Part shown: piece by piece, positions 46,594 to 54,088 of the stretch
Position numbering within the stretch: the first letter of the stretch is position 1
How the letters are laid out: every line of letters begins with the position of its first letter
Notes under the pieces: model-generated
Databases searched by the model: none
Seen by the model: only the letters and a program-made list of their open reading frames with translations
Told to the model about the DNA's origin: nothing
Made by a program: the position numbers and the translations under genes
Assembly: GCF_047739745.1 (NCBI RefSeq)
Contig: NZ_JBLLVA010000024.1
Coordinates: 9,238-73,237 of the forward strand
Reading direction: 5' to 3'
Source of the DNA: Pseudaminobacter sp047739745
GTDB taxonomy: Bacteria; Pseudomonadota; Alphaproteobacteria; Rhizobiales; Rhizobiaceae
DNA length: 64,000 bases

Positions 46594-47367
46594 TCAACCG
46601 TCCTTCGCGTGCGCAATGATCCAATCGGCGGCTGCGGCCAAATCGGCGACAACGGCCGAAGGCGGCGGATCGAAACGCGTCTCGTCGCCGGCGCGGTATT
46701 TGCCCGTGCGGACCAGCAGCGCCCCAAGCCCGCAACTGCGGGCGCCGGCGACATCGCTTTCGGCATCATCGCCAACCATCACCGCCTCGTCAGGCGGGCA
46801 GCCCATGCCGGCAAGCGCTGACAGGAAGAATTCGGGCGACGGCTTGCCGAGAACGATCGCTTGCGCCCGGCTGGCGAATTCAAACGCGGCAACCACCGCG
46901 CCGGCATCGAGGCTCAAAATGCCGTCGGCATCCTTGAACGACCGGTTGTTTGCCAGCGCCAGCAACTCGGCGCCTCGCGTCAGTTCCCGGAACGCCCGGT
47001 TCAATTTCGCATAGTCCAATGATTCGCCGACATCGCCGACGATGACCGCCCGGCGGCCGCCCTCCGGCATGCCGTCGAACTCTGTCTTGAAATCGGGATG
47101 CACCAAAAGATGCGGCGAGCATCCGTGCTGGCGCAGCCATTGGCGCGCGGCCTGCGCGGGCGTAAACAGCTCCTCTTCCTCAACCGGAAGGCCGAAGCCC
47201 GCCAGCCGCCGCAACACAGCAGGGCGCGGCGAACGCGTGGTGTTGCTGACGAAGCGTATGGGCAACCCGGCCGCGCGCAGCCGCGCCACCGCGTCGACTG
47301 CGCCCGCAATCGCCTTGTCGCCATCGTAGACGACTCCGGCAAGGTCCAGGAGCACACCGCTGATCAT
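46594..47367 (-). CDS. HAD-superfamily hydrolase, TIGR01458/NagD-like
   Basis: A 257-residue phosphatase of the HAD-IIA group. Motif I is LLDLAGVVYDGD near residue 7, in which the usual second Asp is replaced (LDLAG); motif II is VSNTTRSP near 41; motif III includes GKPSPEFF near 172; motif IV is MVGDDAESDVAGA near 196. It resembles the LHPP/TIGR01458 branch. It is convergent with the CdhR gene (7 bp gap) and follows the xylose operon at a distance. Substrate unknown. Confidence 0.86.
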   Translation of the reverse strand: MISGVLLDLAGVVYDGDKAIAGAVDAVARLRAAGLPIRFVSNTTRSPRPAVLRRLAGFGLPVEEEELFTPAQAARQWLRQHGCSPHLLVHPDFKTEFDGMPEGGRRAVIVGDVGESLDYAKLNRAFRELTRGAELLALANNRSFKDADGILSLDAGAVVAAFEFASRAQAIVLGKPSPEFFLSALAGMGCPPDEAVMVGDDAESDVAGARSCGLGALLVRTGKYRAGDETRFDPPPSAVVADLAAAADWIIAHAKDG

Positions 47368-47404
47368 CGGCCAAGAATGCCATGGCGACGGCAAAGGTCA
47401 AATG

Positions 47405-47427
47405 ATCCCGCCGGAACCCGGCGGGAT
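47405..47427. terminator. GC-rich hairpin at end of the xyl operon
   Basis: ATCCCGCCGG (47405-47414) and CCGGCGGGAT (47418-47427) are exact 10-bp complements with loop AAC. It lies 13 nt after the stop of the small gene following xylA on the minus strand and ahead of the HAD gene. The T content after it is weak, so termination may be partial. Confidence 0.5.
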
Positions 47428-47439
47428 ATGTTCAGGCGA

Positions 47440-47799
47440 TCAGGCCGCGTCGCGGTGCCTGTGGTCGATCAGCGAGCGCATCCGGTCGGCGAGCTTCGCC
47501 TCCAGCCGATCCCCGACGATCCGATCAAACGTATCGGGCTCGTCGGTTACCGTCGAGGGCAGAGACAAGAGGAGGTCGACGATCGAATCGGCCTTGCGGC
47601 GAGACAAAAGCGCATCGATTGCCGGCTCGCCACGATCATTTTCGATAGGTGTTTCTGCAAATCTTCCCATGCCGGGAATCTGTCCGTGCGAGGCGGCGCG
47701 TTGAAGGCAGGATCGAGGCAATTGCACGGCGAGGCGGTGATTTTTTTCTTCCGCTGGCGCCACAGAATTTAACATCGGATGCTGAACCGCCGCGCTCAT
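47440..47799 (-). CDS. Small hypothetical protein overlapping xylA stop
   Basis: A 119-residue open frame whose ATG overlaps the xylA stop by 4 nt (ATGA), as do the confirmed genes of this operon. The C-terminal half is charged (RIVGDRLEAKLADRMRSLIDHRHRD) and looks helical; there are no recognised motifs. A hairpin follows its stop. The context favours a real gene, but the protein resembles nothing I know and the frame could be chance. Function unknown. Confidence 0.45.
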   Translation of the reverse strand: MSAAVQHPMLNSVAPAEEKNHRLAVQLPRSCLQRAASHGQIPGMGRFAETPIENDRGEPAIDALLSRRKADSIVDLLLSLPSTVTDEPDTFDRIVGDRLEAKLADRMRSLIDHRHRDAA

Positions 47800-49121
47800 A
47801 CGTAGCGGTTGACGACATTCTCCAGATATTCCTGCCGGCCCGATTTCGGCTGCGGCTCGATCTTGTCCGTCACCACTCGTGCAGCAATCGCCTCAAGCGT
47901 GCGCTTGCCCGAAAGCATTGCCTGCGCCTCCGGCGATTTCCAACCGGCGTAGCGCTCGTCGAGCGGGCCGCCAAGCGCCTTGTCCTCAATCATCCTGGCC
48001 GCTGCCTTCAGGCCGCGCGCGCAGCAGTCCATGCCGCCGATATGCGCGATCAGCAGATCCTGCGGATCGAGCGATTGGCGGCGCAGCTTGGCATCGAAAT
48101 TGGTGCCACCGGTCTTGAAGCCGCCGCCAAGCAGCACCTGATAATAGGCCAGCACCATTTCCGGCACATTGTTGGGAAACTGGTCGGTGTCCCAGCCGGA
48201 CTGGTAGTCGTTGCGGTTCATGTCGATCGAACCGAAAATGCCGAGCGCATTGGCGAGCGCCAATTCATGCTCGAAGGAATGGCCGGCCAAGATGGCGTGG
48301 CCCTGCTCGATATTGACCTTAACCTCCTTCTCCAAACCATATTTTTGCAGGAAGCCGAACACGGTCGCGACATCATAGTCGTACTGATGCTTGGTCGGCT
48401 CCTGCGGCTTCGGCTCGATCAGGATCGTGCCCTTGAAACCGATTTTGTGCTTGTAATCGACGACCAGGCTGAGGAATCGGCCGAGCTGGTCGAGCTCGCG
48501 CGAAAGGTCGGTGTTGAGCAGCGTCTCGTAGCCTTCACGCCCGCCCCACAGCACATAGTTTTCACCGTTCAGGCGCTTGGTCACATCGATGCAATGCTTC
48601 ACCGTGGCGGCGGCATAGGCAAAAACATCCGGATCCGGATTGGTCGCCGCACCCGCCATGTAGCGGCGGTTGGAAAAGAGATTGGCCGTGCCCCAGAGCA
48701 GCTTCACGCCGGTCTCGCTCATCTTGGTGGCAAAATAATCGGCGATCTCGTCGAGACGCGACGCGCTTTCGCTGAATGTATCGCCTTCCGGGCGCACATC
48801 GGCATCGTGGAAGCAGAAATAGGGCGCGCCGAGCAGCGAGAACATCTCGAAGGCCACGTCGGCCTTCAGCTTGGCGTGCTCCATGGTCTCTCCAGACCCC
48901 TCCTTAGGGAACCACGGCCGTTCGAAGGTCTGGCCGCCGAACGGATCGCCACCCGGCCAGGTGAAGGAATGCCAGTAGGCAATGGCAAAGCGCAGATGTT
49001 CCTCCATGCGCTTGCCGAGCAAGATTTCATCCGGATTGTAATGCCTGTAGGCGAGCGGGTTGGTGCTGTCGGGACCCTCATATCGGGCCGGCTTGATATC
49101 GCCGAAGAAACCGCTGGTCAC
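47796..49121 (-). CDS. xylA: Xylose isomerase
   Basis: A 441-residue metal-dependent isomerase converting D-xylose to D-xylulose. Typical group II features are FGDIKPARYEGPDSTNPLAYRHYNPDE at the start, WHSFTWPGGDPFGG, the catalytic His in FCFHDADVRPEG near residue 104, WGGREGYETLLNTD, and the metal ligands in KGTILIEPKPQEPTKHQYD and NIEQGHAILAGHSFEHELA with DMNRND. The GTG start at 49121 overlaps the xylB stop by 4 nt and follows GAGGAG. Confidence 0.97.
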   Translation of the reverse strand: MTSGFFGDIKPARYEGPDSTNPLAYRHYNPDEILLGKRMEEHLRFAIAYWHSFTWPGGDPFGGQTFERPWFPKEGSGETMEHAKLKADVAFEMFSLLGAPYFCFHDADVRPEGDTFSESASRLDEIADYFATKMSETGVKLLWGTANLFSNRRYMAGAATNPDPDVFAYAAATVKHCIDVTKRLNGENYVLWGGREGYETLLNTDLSRELDQLGRFLSLVVDYKHKIGFKGTILIEPKPQEPTKHQYDYDVATVFGFLQKYGLEKEVKVNIEQGHAILAGHSFEHELALANALGIFGSIDMNRNDYQSGWDTDQFPNNVPEMVLAYYQVLLGGGFKTGGTNFDAKLRRQSLDPQDLLIAHIGGMDCCARGLKAAARMIEDKALGGPLDERYAGWKSPEAQAMLSGKRTLEAIAARVVTDKIEPQPKSGRQEYLENVVNRYV

Positions 49122-50569
49122 GATGAAACTCCTCTGATGGCAGGATAGAGCGCATGGTAACGCTGATAGGCGTCGAAATAGGCGCCGGCGAGCGCGGCGT
49201 CCGGCTCGATGGTTTCGGCGGTCGCGGGTTGAGTGCAAACGTCAAGCGGATCGGCCGTTTCCGTGGCGATCAGCCCCAGCCGGGCGGCGCCGAAAGCCGC
49301 ACCGAAGTCGCCATCGGCCGGAACGTCGACCGGAACGCCAAGCGCCGTGGCAACCGCTTTCAGCCAGTAGCGCGAGCGTGAGCCGCCGCCGATGGCGGTA
49401 ACGCGGGAAAGCTCCGTTCCGGCCTTAAGCGCCTCCAGACTGTCGCGAAAAGCGAAGGCCACGCCCTCGACCACCGCTTGCGTAAGTGCGGCGCGGTCGG
49501 TTTCGTGGCCAAGGCCGGTGAAGGAACCGCGAATGAGCGCGTCATTGTGGGGCGTACGCTCTCCCGAGAGGTAGGGCAGGAACGAAACACCGGTCGGCGC
49601 CTTCAAATCCTTTCCAAGCGCGTCGGTCAGTTCGGAAGGCTCTTTGCCGGCAATGTCCGCAAGCCAGTTGAGCGAATCCGTCGCCGAGAGGATGACCCCC
49701 ATCTGGTGCCAGGTGTCAGGGAGCGCGTGGCAGAATGTGTGGACGGCACTTTCCGGGTCGGGAAGGTAGGAGCCGTTGGCGGCGAAGAGCACACCCGAAG
49801 TGCCGAGCGATACGAAGGCGTGACCGGGCAGCACCACGCCCATGCCACAGGCGGAAGCGGCATTGTCGCCGGCGCCGCCCGCCACCACGATATCGTCGCC
49901 CAGGCCCCACTCCTCGGCCAGTTGCTTGCGCAAGCGTCCGGCCGGCTGCGTGCCTTCGACCAGCGACGGCATATGTTGCTGGTCGAGGCCGGTTGCAGCC
50001 AGAAGCTCGGCCGACCAGCGACGATTGGCGACGTCCAGCCACGAAGTACCCGACGCATCCGACATTTCAGAGATATGCTCGCCCGTCAGCCACAGGCGCA
50101 GATGGTCCTTGGGCAGCAGAACTTTCGCAATCCTGGCGAAAATGTCCGGCTCATTGTTGCGTACCCAAAGGAGTTTCGGCGCGGTAAAGCCCGGAAAGAC
50201 GATGTTGCCGGTGACCTCGCGAAAGCGTGGGTCGGCATCGAGGCGCGCCGCCTCCTCGTGACTGCGGGTGTCGTTCCACAATATGCAGGGCCGCAGGACC
50301 GCACCGCTTGCCTCGAGAAGCGTCGCACCATGCATCTGCCCGGAAAGACCGATGCCCTTGATTGCGCCGAATTGCCGAGAATGTTGCGCTTTGAGCGAGT
50401 TGAGCGCTTTCCGGGTAGCGTCGATCCAATCGGCGGGGTCCTGCTCGGACCAGCCGGGATGTGGCCGCGCCAGCTCAAGCGGGCTATTGGCGGAAGCGAT
50501 GACAGTCTGATCGCCGTCGAGCAGGAGCGCCTTGACGCCCGACGTGCCGAGATCGATCCCAAGATACAT
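49118..50569 (-). CDS. xylB: Xylulokinase
   Basis: A 483-residue FGGY-family kinase phosphorylating D-xylulose. The N-terminus MYLGIDLGTSGVKALLLDGD is the first phosphate loop; GLSGQMHGATLLEASG, VAGGAGDNAASACGMG, and FLPYLSGERTPHND followed by AIGGGSRSRYWLKAVA are conserved. First gene of the xylose operon, translationally coupled to xylA. A large palindrome sits about 90-120 bp upstream of its ATG. Confidence 0.97.
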   Translation of the reverse strand: MYLGIDLGTSGVKALLLDGDQTVIASANSPLELARPHPGWSEQDPADWIDATRKALNSLKAQHSRQFGAIKGIGLSGQMHGATLLEASGAVLRPCILWNDTRSHEEAARLDADPRFREVTGNIVFPGFTAPKLLWVRNNEPDIFARIAKVLLPKDHLRLWLTGEHISEMSDASGTSWLDVANRRWSAELLAATGLDQQHMPSLVEGTQPAGRLRKQLAEEWGLGDDIVVAGGAGDNAASACGMGVVLPGHAFVSLGTSGVLFAANGSYLPDPESAVHTFCHALPDTWHQMGVILSATDSLNWLADIAGKEPSELTDALGKDLKAPTGVSFLPYLSGERTPHNDALIRGSFTGLGHETDRAALTQAVVEGVAFAFRDSLEALKAGTELSRVTAIGGGSRSRYWLKAVATALGVPVDVPADGDFGAAFGAARLGLIATETADPLDVCTQPATAETIEPDAALAGAYFDAYQRYHALYPAIRGVSS

Positions 50570-51173
50570 CGCCGCTCTCCCGGCTTAGCGCGCCCGACCT
50601 GCTGCGGCCAGCATTCTCCCACGTTTGTGTGTCTTAACAAATATTCGGCCAGTGCGAAGCTATTTTTTCGACACCCGTAAAAAATAGCTGCCGCTCAGTT
50701 GCCCGAGAGTGCGGCTACCGCCCGCGCATTGGAGACCACCAGCAGGATCGTCGCCCAGGGATGATCAGGAGAGCGGCTGACGCGGCAGCAAAGGGTGCTC
50801 AGGTCTCAGGCGGCACGGATATCGCCTTTGCTCGACACCGAGGATGAACCCTGCCATTTCGGCGGTGTAAAGCGAGAAGATTCGAATGAGCAGAGACTAT
50901 GTTTCAGTTGAAAACCCATTGGAATGCGCTCGCCGTCGAGTAAGGAATCTCCCGACGCTCACATTGCCTCAGCGTCCCGTCCGCATTGTGACGCAACCAT
51001 GGCCTTTCCTGCTCCATGGCGTACGACAAATGCGCTGGTCGTCAAAAAAACGCAGGCAGATCAATGCCGAGGGTCGTTCACTGTTTGTCAACCACGATTG
51101 ATGAAAATGCGAACAACTCCCACGGGCTCGCTCACGCCTCCCGGAGTGCACATTCAACGCTGGAATCAGGCCC
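50570..51173. other. Intergenic region between xylB and the L,D-transpeptidase gene
   Basis: 604 bp. The xylB side holds the palindrome. The rest shows only short frames that have no ribosome site or family likeness. Nothing else is recognised. Confidence 0.5.
50659..50688. promoter_or_regulatory. 30-bp palindrome upstream of xylBA
   Basis: GCTATTTTTT (50659-50668) and AAAAAATAGC (50679-50688) are exact 10-bp inverted arms around a 10-bp centre. It lies 90-119 bp before the xylB start codon. This fits a dimeric repressor or activator operator for xylose use; no xylose regulator gene lies nearby. Confidence 0.55.
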
Positions 51174-51923
51174 GTGCCGCAAACCTCAGCTTCCTCGACG
51201 GACGCCTCCGGACTGTCCGACGAACCCGGATCGATCTCGCGGCGCGCCGCTCTCATTGCTCTCGGTTCCGCCGCGCTGGCGGCGATGACCGGCTGTTCGC
51301 GCAGCATCGATCTCGCGGCTGTCGAGATCGACACCTTCACCACCGGAACCATCCGGCCGCGCATCAGCGTCGACCCGCAGGTGACGCGGCCCGAGATGAT
51401 GTACGCCTCGCTGACGGATAGCGGATATACGGTGCCGGAAATCCCCTTCGAGAAGATCAATCCGAAATTCCGCCGGCAGATCGTCGTCGACCCCACCGGC
51501 GAGCAGCCGGGCACGATCGTCGTTCATCTGCAGGAGCGGTTCCTTTATCTGGTGCAGCCGGGCGGCGACGCAATCCGCTATGGTGTCGGCATCGGCAAGG
51601 AAGGCTTCGTCTGGTCGGGCCGCGCCAACATCCAGTACAAGAAGGAATGGCCGACCTGGACGCCGCCGGCGGAGATGATCGCCCGGCGACCGGAGCTTGA
51701 AAAATATCGCGGCGGCCAGCCCGGCGGCCTGACCAATCCGCTTGGGGCACGCGCGCTCTATATCTTCAAGGACGGGCGCGATACGTTGTTTCGCGTCCAT
51801 GGCTCACCGGAATGGTGGACGATCGGCACGCAGGCTTCTTCCGGCTGCGTTCGGATGATCAATCAGGACGTGATCGACCTTTACAATCGGGTTCCAGGCA
51901 AGGCGCCGATCGTCGTCGCCTGA
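51174..51923 (+). CDS. Tat-exported (lipo)protein L,D-transpeptidase (YkuD domain)
   Basis: A 249-residue cell-wall enzyme. SRRAALIALGSAALAAMTGC near residues 23-42 is a twin-arginine-like hydrophobic signal ending in a plausible lipobox Cys, so it may be a membrane-anchored periplasmic lipoprotein. The catalytic segment HGSPEWWTIG followed by SSGCVRM near residue 225 has the His and Cys of the YkuD family, which cross-link peptidoglycan 3-3 or attach Lpp-like proteins. The start is GTG 51174 with an AGG site. It reads alone. Confidence 0.92.
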   Translation: MPQTSASSTDASGLSDEPGSISRRAALIALGSAALAAMTGCSRSIDLAAVEIDTFTTGTIRPRISVDPQVTRPEMMYASLTDSGYTVPEIPFEKINPKFRRQIVVDPTGEQPGTIVVHLQERFLYLVQPGGDAIRYGVGIGKEGFVWSGRANIQYKKEWPTWTPPAEMIARRPELEKYRGGQPGGLTNPLGARALYIFKDGRDTLFRVHGSPEWWTIGTQASSGCVRMINQDVIDLYNRVPGKAPIVVA

Positions 51924-52020
51924 TCCACCAATTTCCTTAACCCTCAGCGCCTGCCGGAACGGTTGCGCCCAGCCTGCGGGCGCGCGAAAATAGCGTAGCG
52001 CAATCCAGCGGGATACGGAC

Positions 52021-53187
52021 ATGTCAGCAACATTTGTCATCGCCCAGGGTGGTGGGCCGACGGCCGTCATCAACCAGACCATGGTCGGGGCAGTTATCGA
52101 AATACAGAGGCGCCACCCTGACGCGCGCGTGCTTGGCGCGCGCCACGGCGTACGCGGCATTCGCGACGGCGACTATGTCGAGCTCTCCGACGTTCCCGAA
52201 GAGCAGCTTCGCCGCATCGGCGCGACACCGGGCGCGGCTCTCGGCTCGACGCGCGACAAGCCCGATCGGGCCTATTGCGACCTCGTATTGGCCGGCCTGA
52301 ACAAGGTCGGTGCCGACGCCTTCATCTATATCGGCGGCAACGACACAGCCGGAACGCAGCAGATTCTCGCCGAAGCCTCGGGCGGCTCCATCGCTTTTGT
52401 CCATGCACCGAAGACCATCGACAACGATCTGGTCGAGAACGATCACACACCGGGTTTCATTTCGGCCGGCGAGTTCGTCGCCGGCGCGTTCCTCAGCGTC
52501 GATCTCGATTTTCGCGCCCTGCCCGGGGTCTATGTCGGCATCGTCATGGGCCGCCATGCCGGCTTTCTGACGGCGGCGGCGGCCGCCTGGCGCTATGACG
52601 AGGATAGCGGGCCGCATCTGCTCTACGTGCCGGAGCGGGCTTTCTCCGTTCCCCGCTTCATCGACGATGTCCGCGCCACGCTTGCCCGTCACAAACGCTG
52701 CATCGTTGCCGTTTCAGAGGGGGCCAGCACCGAGGACGGCAAGCCGCTGGTGGAGAGCCTCGTGCCGCCGGATCGGCTGGAACGCGATGCGCATGGCAAT
52801 CTGAAATTGTCGGGCGGCGATCTCGGCCTCGCCTTCGAACAGGCGCTGCGCGACGGATTGCCGGGCACGCGGGCGCGTGTCGATGCATTGGGTTACATAC
52901 CCCGCGGCTATATCGGCGCTATCAACGACACCGATTCCCACGAAGCCTTCGACGCCGGCGTTTTTGCCGTGGAGGCCGCCGCACGCGGTGGCGGTTCCGT
53001 GGCTCTGCAATATGACGGCAAAAAAACCGTGATGCGGCTGGTGCCGCTGGATGCGGTGGCCGGCAAGACGCGGCACATGCCTGACGATTTTCTTATGCCT
53101 GAAGCCAACCAGCTCTCCGACGCAGGCATCGCCTATCTGAAACGGCTGGTGCCTGGACGGTTCGAGGTCGGCAAGCCGTTCGTATGA
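52021..53187 (+). CDS. 6-Phosphofructokinase, probable PPi-dependent type
   Basis: A 388-residue glycolytic enzyme. The N-terminus has GGGPTAVINQTM. The phosphoryl donor region reads YIGGNDTAGTQ at residues 103-113, and the catalytic loop PKTIDND at 130-136. A lysine (K131) before TIDND and an aspartate (D108) after GGN are the combination of pyrophosphate-dependent enzymes; ATP-dependent enzymes have Gly at both. So it should phosphorylate fructose 6-phosphate with PPi, reversibly. It is convergent with the copper operon. Confidence 0.9.
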   Translation: MSATFVIAQGGGPTAVINQTMVGAVIEIQRRHPDARVLGARHGVRGIRDGDYVELSDVPEEQLRRIGATPGAALGSTRDKPDRAYCDLVLAGLNKVGADAFIYIGGNDTAGTQQILAEASGGSIAFVHAPKTIDNDLVENDHTPGFISAGEFVAGAFLSVDLDFRALPGVYVGIVMGRHAGFLTAAAAAWRYDEDSGPHLLYVPERAFSVPRFIDDVRATLARHKRCIVAVSEGASTEDGKPLVESLVPPDRLERDAHGNLKLSGGDLGLAFEQALRDGLPGTRARVDALGYIPRGYIGAINDTDSHEAFDAGVFAVEAAARGGGSVALQYDGKKTVMRLVPLDAVAGKTRHMPDDFLMPEANQLSDAGIAYLKRLVPGRFEVGKPFV

Positions 53188-53208
53188 GCGGCCGGCCTTT
53201 GGATCCGG

Positions 53209-53604
53209 TTACTTCCCGGGATGCGCCGCAAGCCAGGCTTCAAGCTGTTTGATCTCGCTTTCCTGGGCCTTGATGATCTCTTCGGAAAGCTTGCGGATTT
53301 CAGGGTCCTTGCCATGTTCGAGCTGGACCTTGGCCATGTCGATGGCCGCCTGGTGATGCGGGATCATGCCGCGTGCGAAATCGATATCCGGATCGCCCGA
53401 ATAGTCGATCTTGCCCATCGCTGCGTGCATCGTGTCCATGGCCTTCATGTAACCCATGGCAGCCGGCGACGAAGCTGCGTCCGACGCACTCATGGTGCTC
53501 ATGTCGTGGCCGCTGTGATCGCTTTGGGCGAGCGCCAGTCCTGCCGCGCCCGCGCCGAAGATCAACGCCGCCGTGAGCGCAGCGAGCTTGCGTTTCAATA
53601 TCAT
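53209..53604 (-). CDS. DUF305 periplasmic protein of the copper operon
   Basis: A 131-residue exported protein. An N-terminal signal (LKRKLAALTAALIFGAGAAGLALAQ) is followed by a Met/His-rich segment (SDHSGHDMSTMSAS and GYMKAMDTMHAAMGK) and the DUF305 core DIDFARGMIPHHQAAIDMAKVQLEHGKDPEIRKL. Met and His suit copper binding; such proteins accompany copper exporters. It lies 14 bp after cueR in the same operon and has AAAGGAG before ATG 53604. Confidence 0.88.
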   Translation of the reverse strand: MILKRKLAALTAALIFGAGAAGLALAQSDHSGHDMSTMSASDAASSPAAMGYMKAMDTMHAAMGKIDYSGDPDIDFARGMIPHHQAAIDMAKVQLEHGKDPEIRKLSEEIIKAQESEIKQLEAWLAAHPGK

Positions 53605-53618
53605 GCAGGTCTCCTTTT

Positions 53619-54071
53619 TCAGTGGTTGGATGACAGTGAGCATTCCGCCGTTTCGGCCGTTCGGCCATCGGCTGGTTTCGAGCCGCTGCCGCCGGCAAGC
53701 CGGTCGATGATCGGGCAATCCGGACGCGCATCGCCGTTGCAATGCTCCACCAGGTGCCGCAGCACCTCGCGAAGCTCGACAAGCTCGGAAATCTTGCGGT
53801 CGATCTCACCAAGCTTGGCTTCGGCAATGGCCCTCACGTCGGCGCTTTCCCGCTGCCTGTCGCCATAGAGCGACAGAAGCTGGCGGCATTCTTCGACCGA
53901 AAAACCGAGACTGCGCGATCTTTGCAGGAATTTCAGCCGATGCACGTCGCTTGACGAGTAGTCGCGGTAGCCGTTTTCGGCGCGGCCGGGTTTCAGAAGC
54001 CCGATTTCTTCATAGTAGCGAATGGTCTTGGGCGGCAGCCCGGAACGCTCGGCAGCGTCACCAATGTTCAT
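53619..54071 (-). CDS. cueR: CueR-like Cu(I)-responsive MerR regulator
   Basis: A 150-residue MerR regulator. MNIGDAAERSGLPPKTIRYYEEIGLLKP is the winged helix; a coiled-coil dimer helix follows; the metal loop reads EHCNGDARPDCPII near residues 109-122, with two cysteines spaced as in CueR and lacking other thiols, a Cu(I)/Ag(I) signature. It lies 17 bp after copA. Its binding site is visible in the copA promoter at 56475-56491, so it activates its own operon. Confidence 0.92.
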   Translation of the reverse strand: MNIGDAAERSGLPPKTIRYYEEIGLLKPGRAENGYRDYSSSDVHRLKFLQRSRSLGFSVEECRQLLSLYGDRQRESADVRAIAEAKLGEIDRKISELVELREVLRHLVEHCNGDARPDCPIIDRLAGGSGSKPADGRTAETAECSLSSNH

Positions 54072-54088
54072 GACCTCATCTCCAAACG

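Noticed and set aside
47649..49148. 499-codon open frame on the plus strand
   Set aside because: It is the antisense shadow of xylA, whose own motifs are complete.
50697..50800. Minus-strand hydrophobic peptide-like frame ending near 50697
   Set aside because: About 35 codons with an upstream stop and no start signal; could be a relic but cannot be supported.
50886..51101. 71-codon plus-strand frame
   Set aside because: No ribosome site, Arg-rich composition, no likeness to any family.
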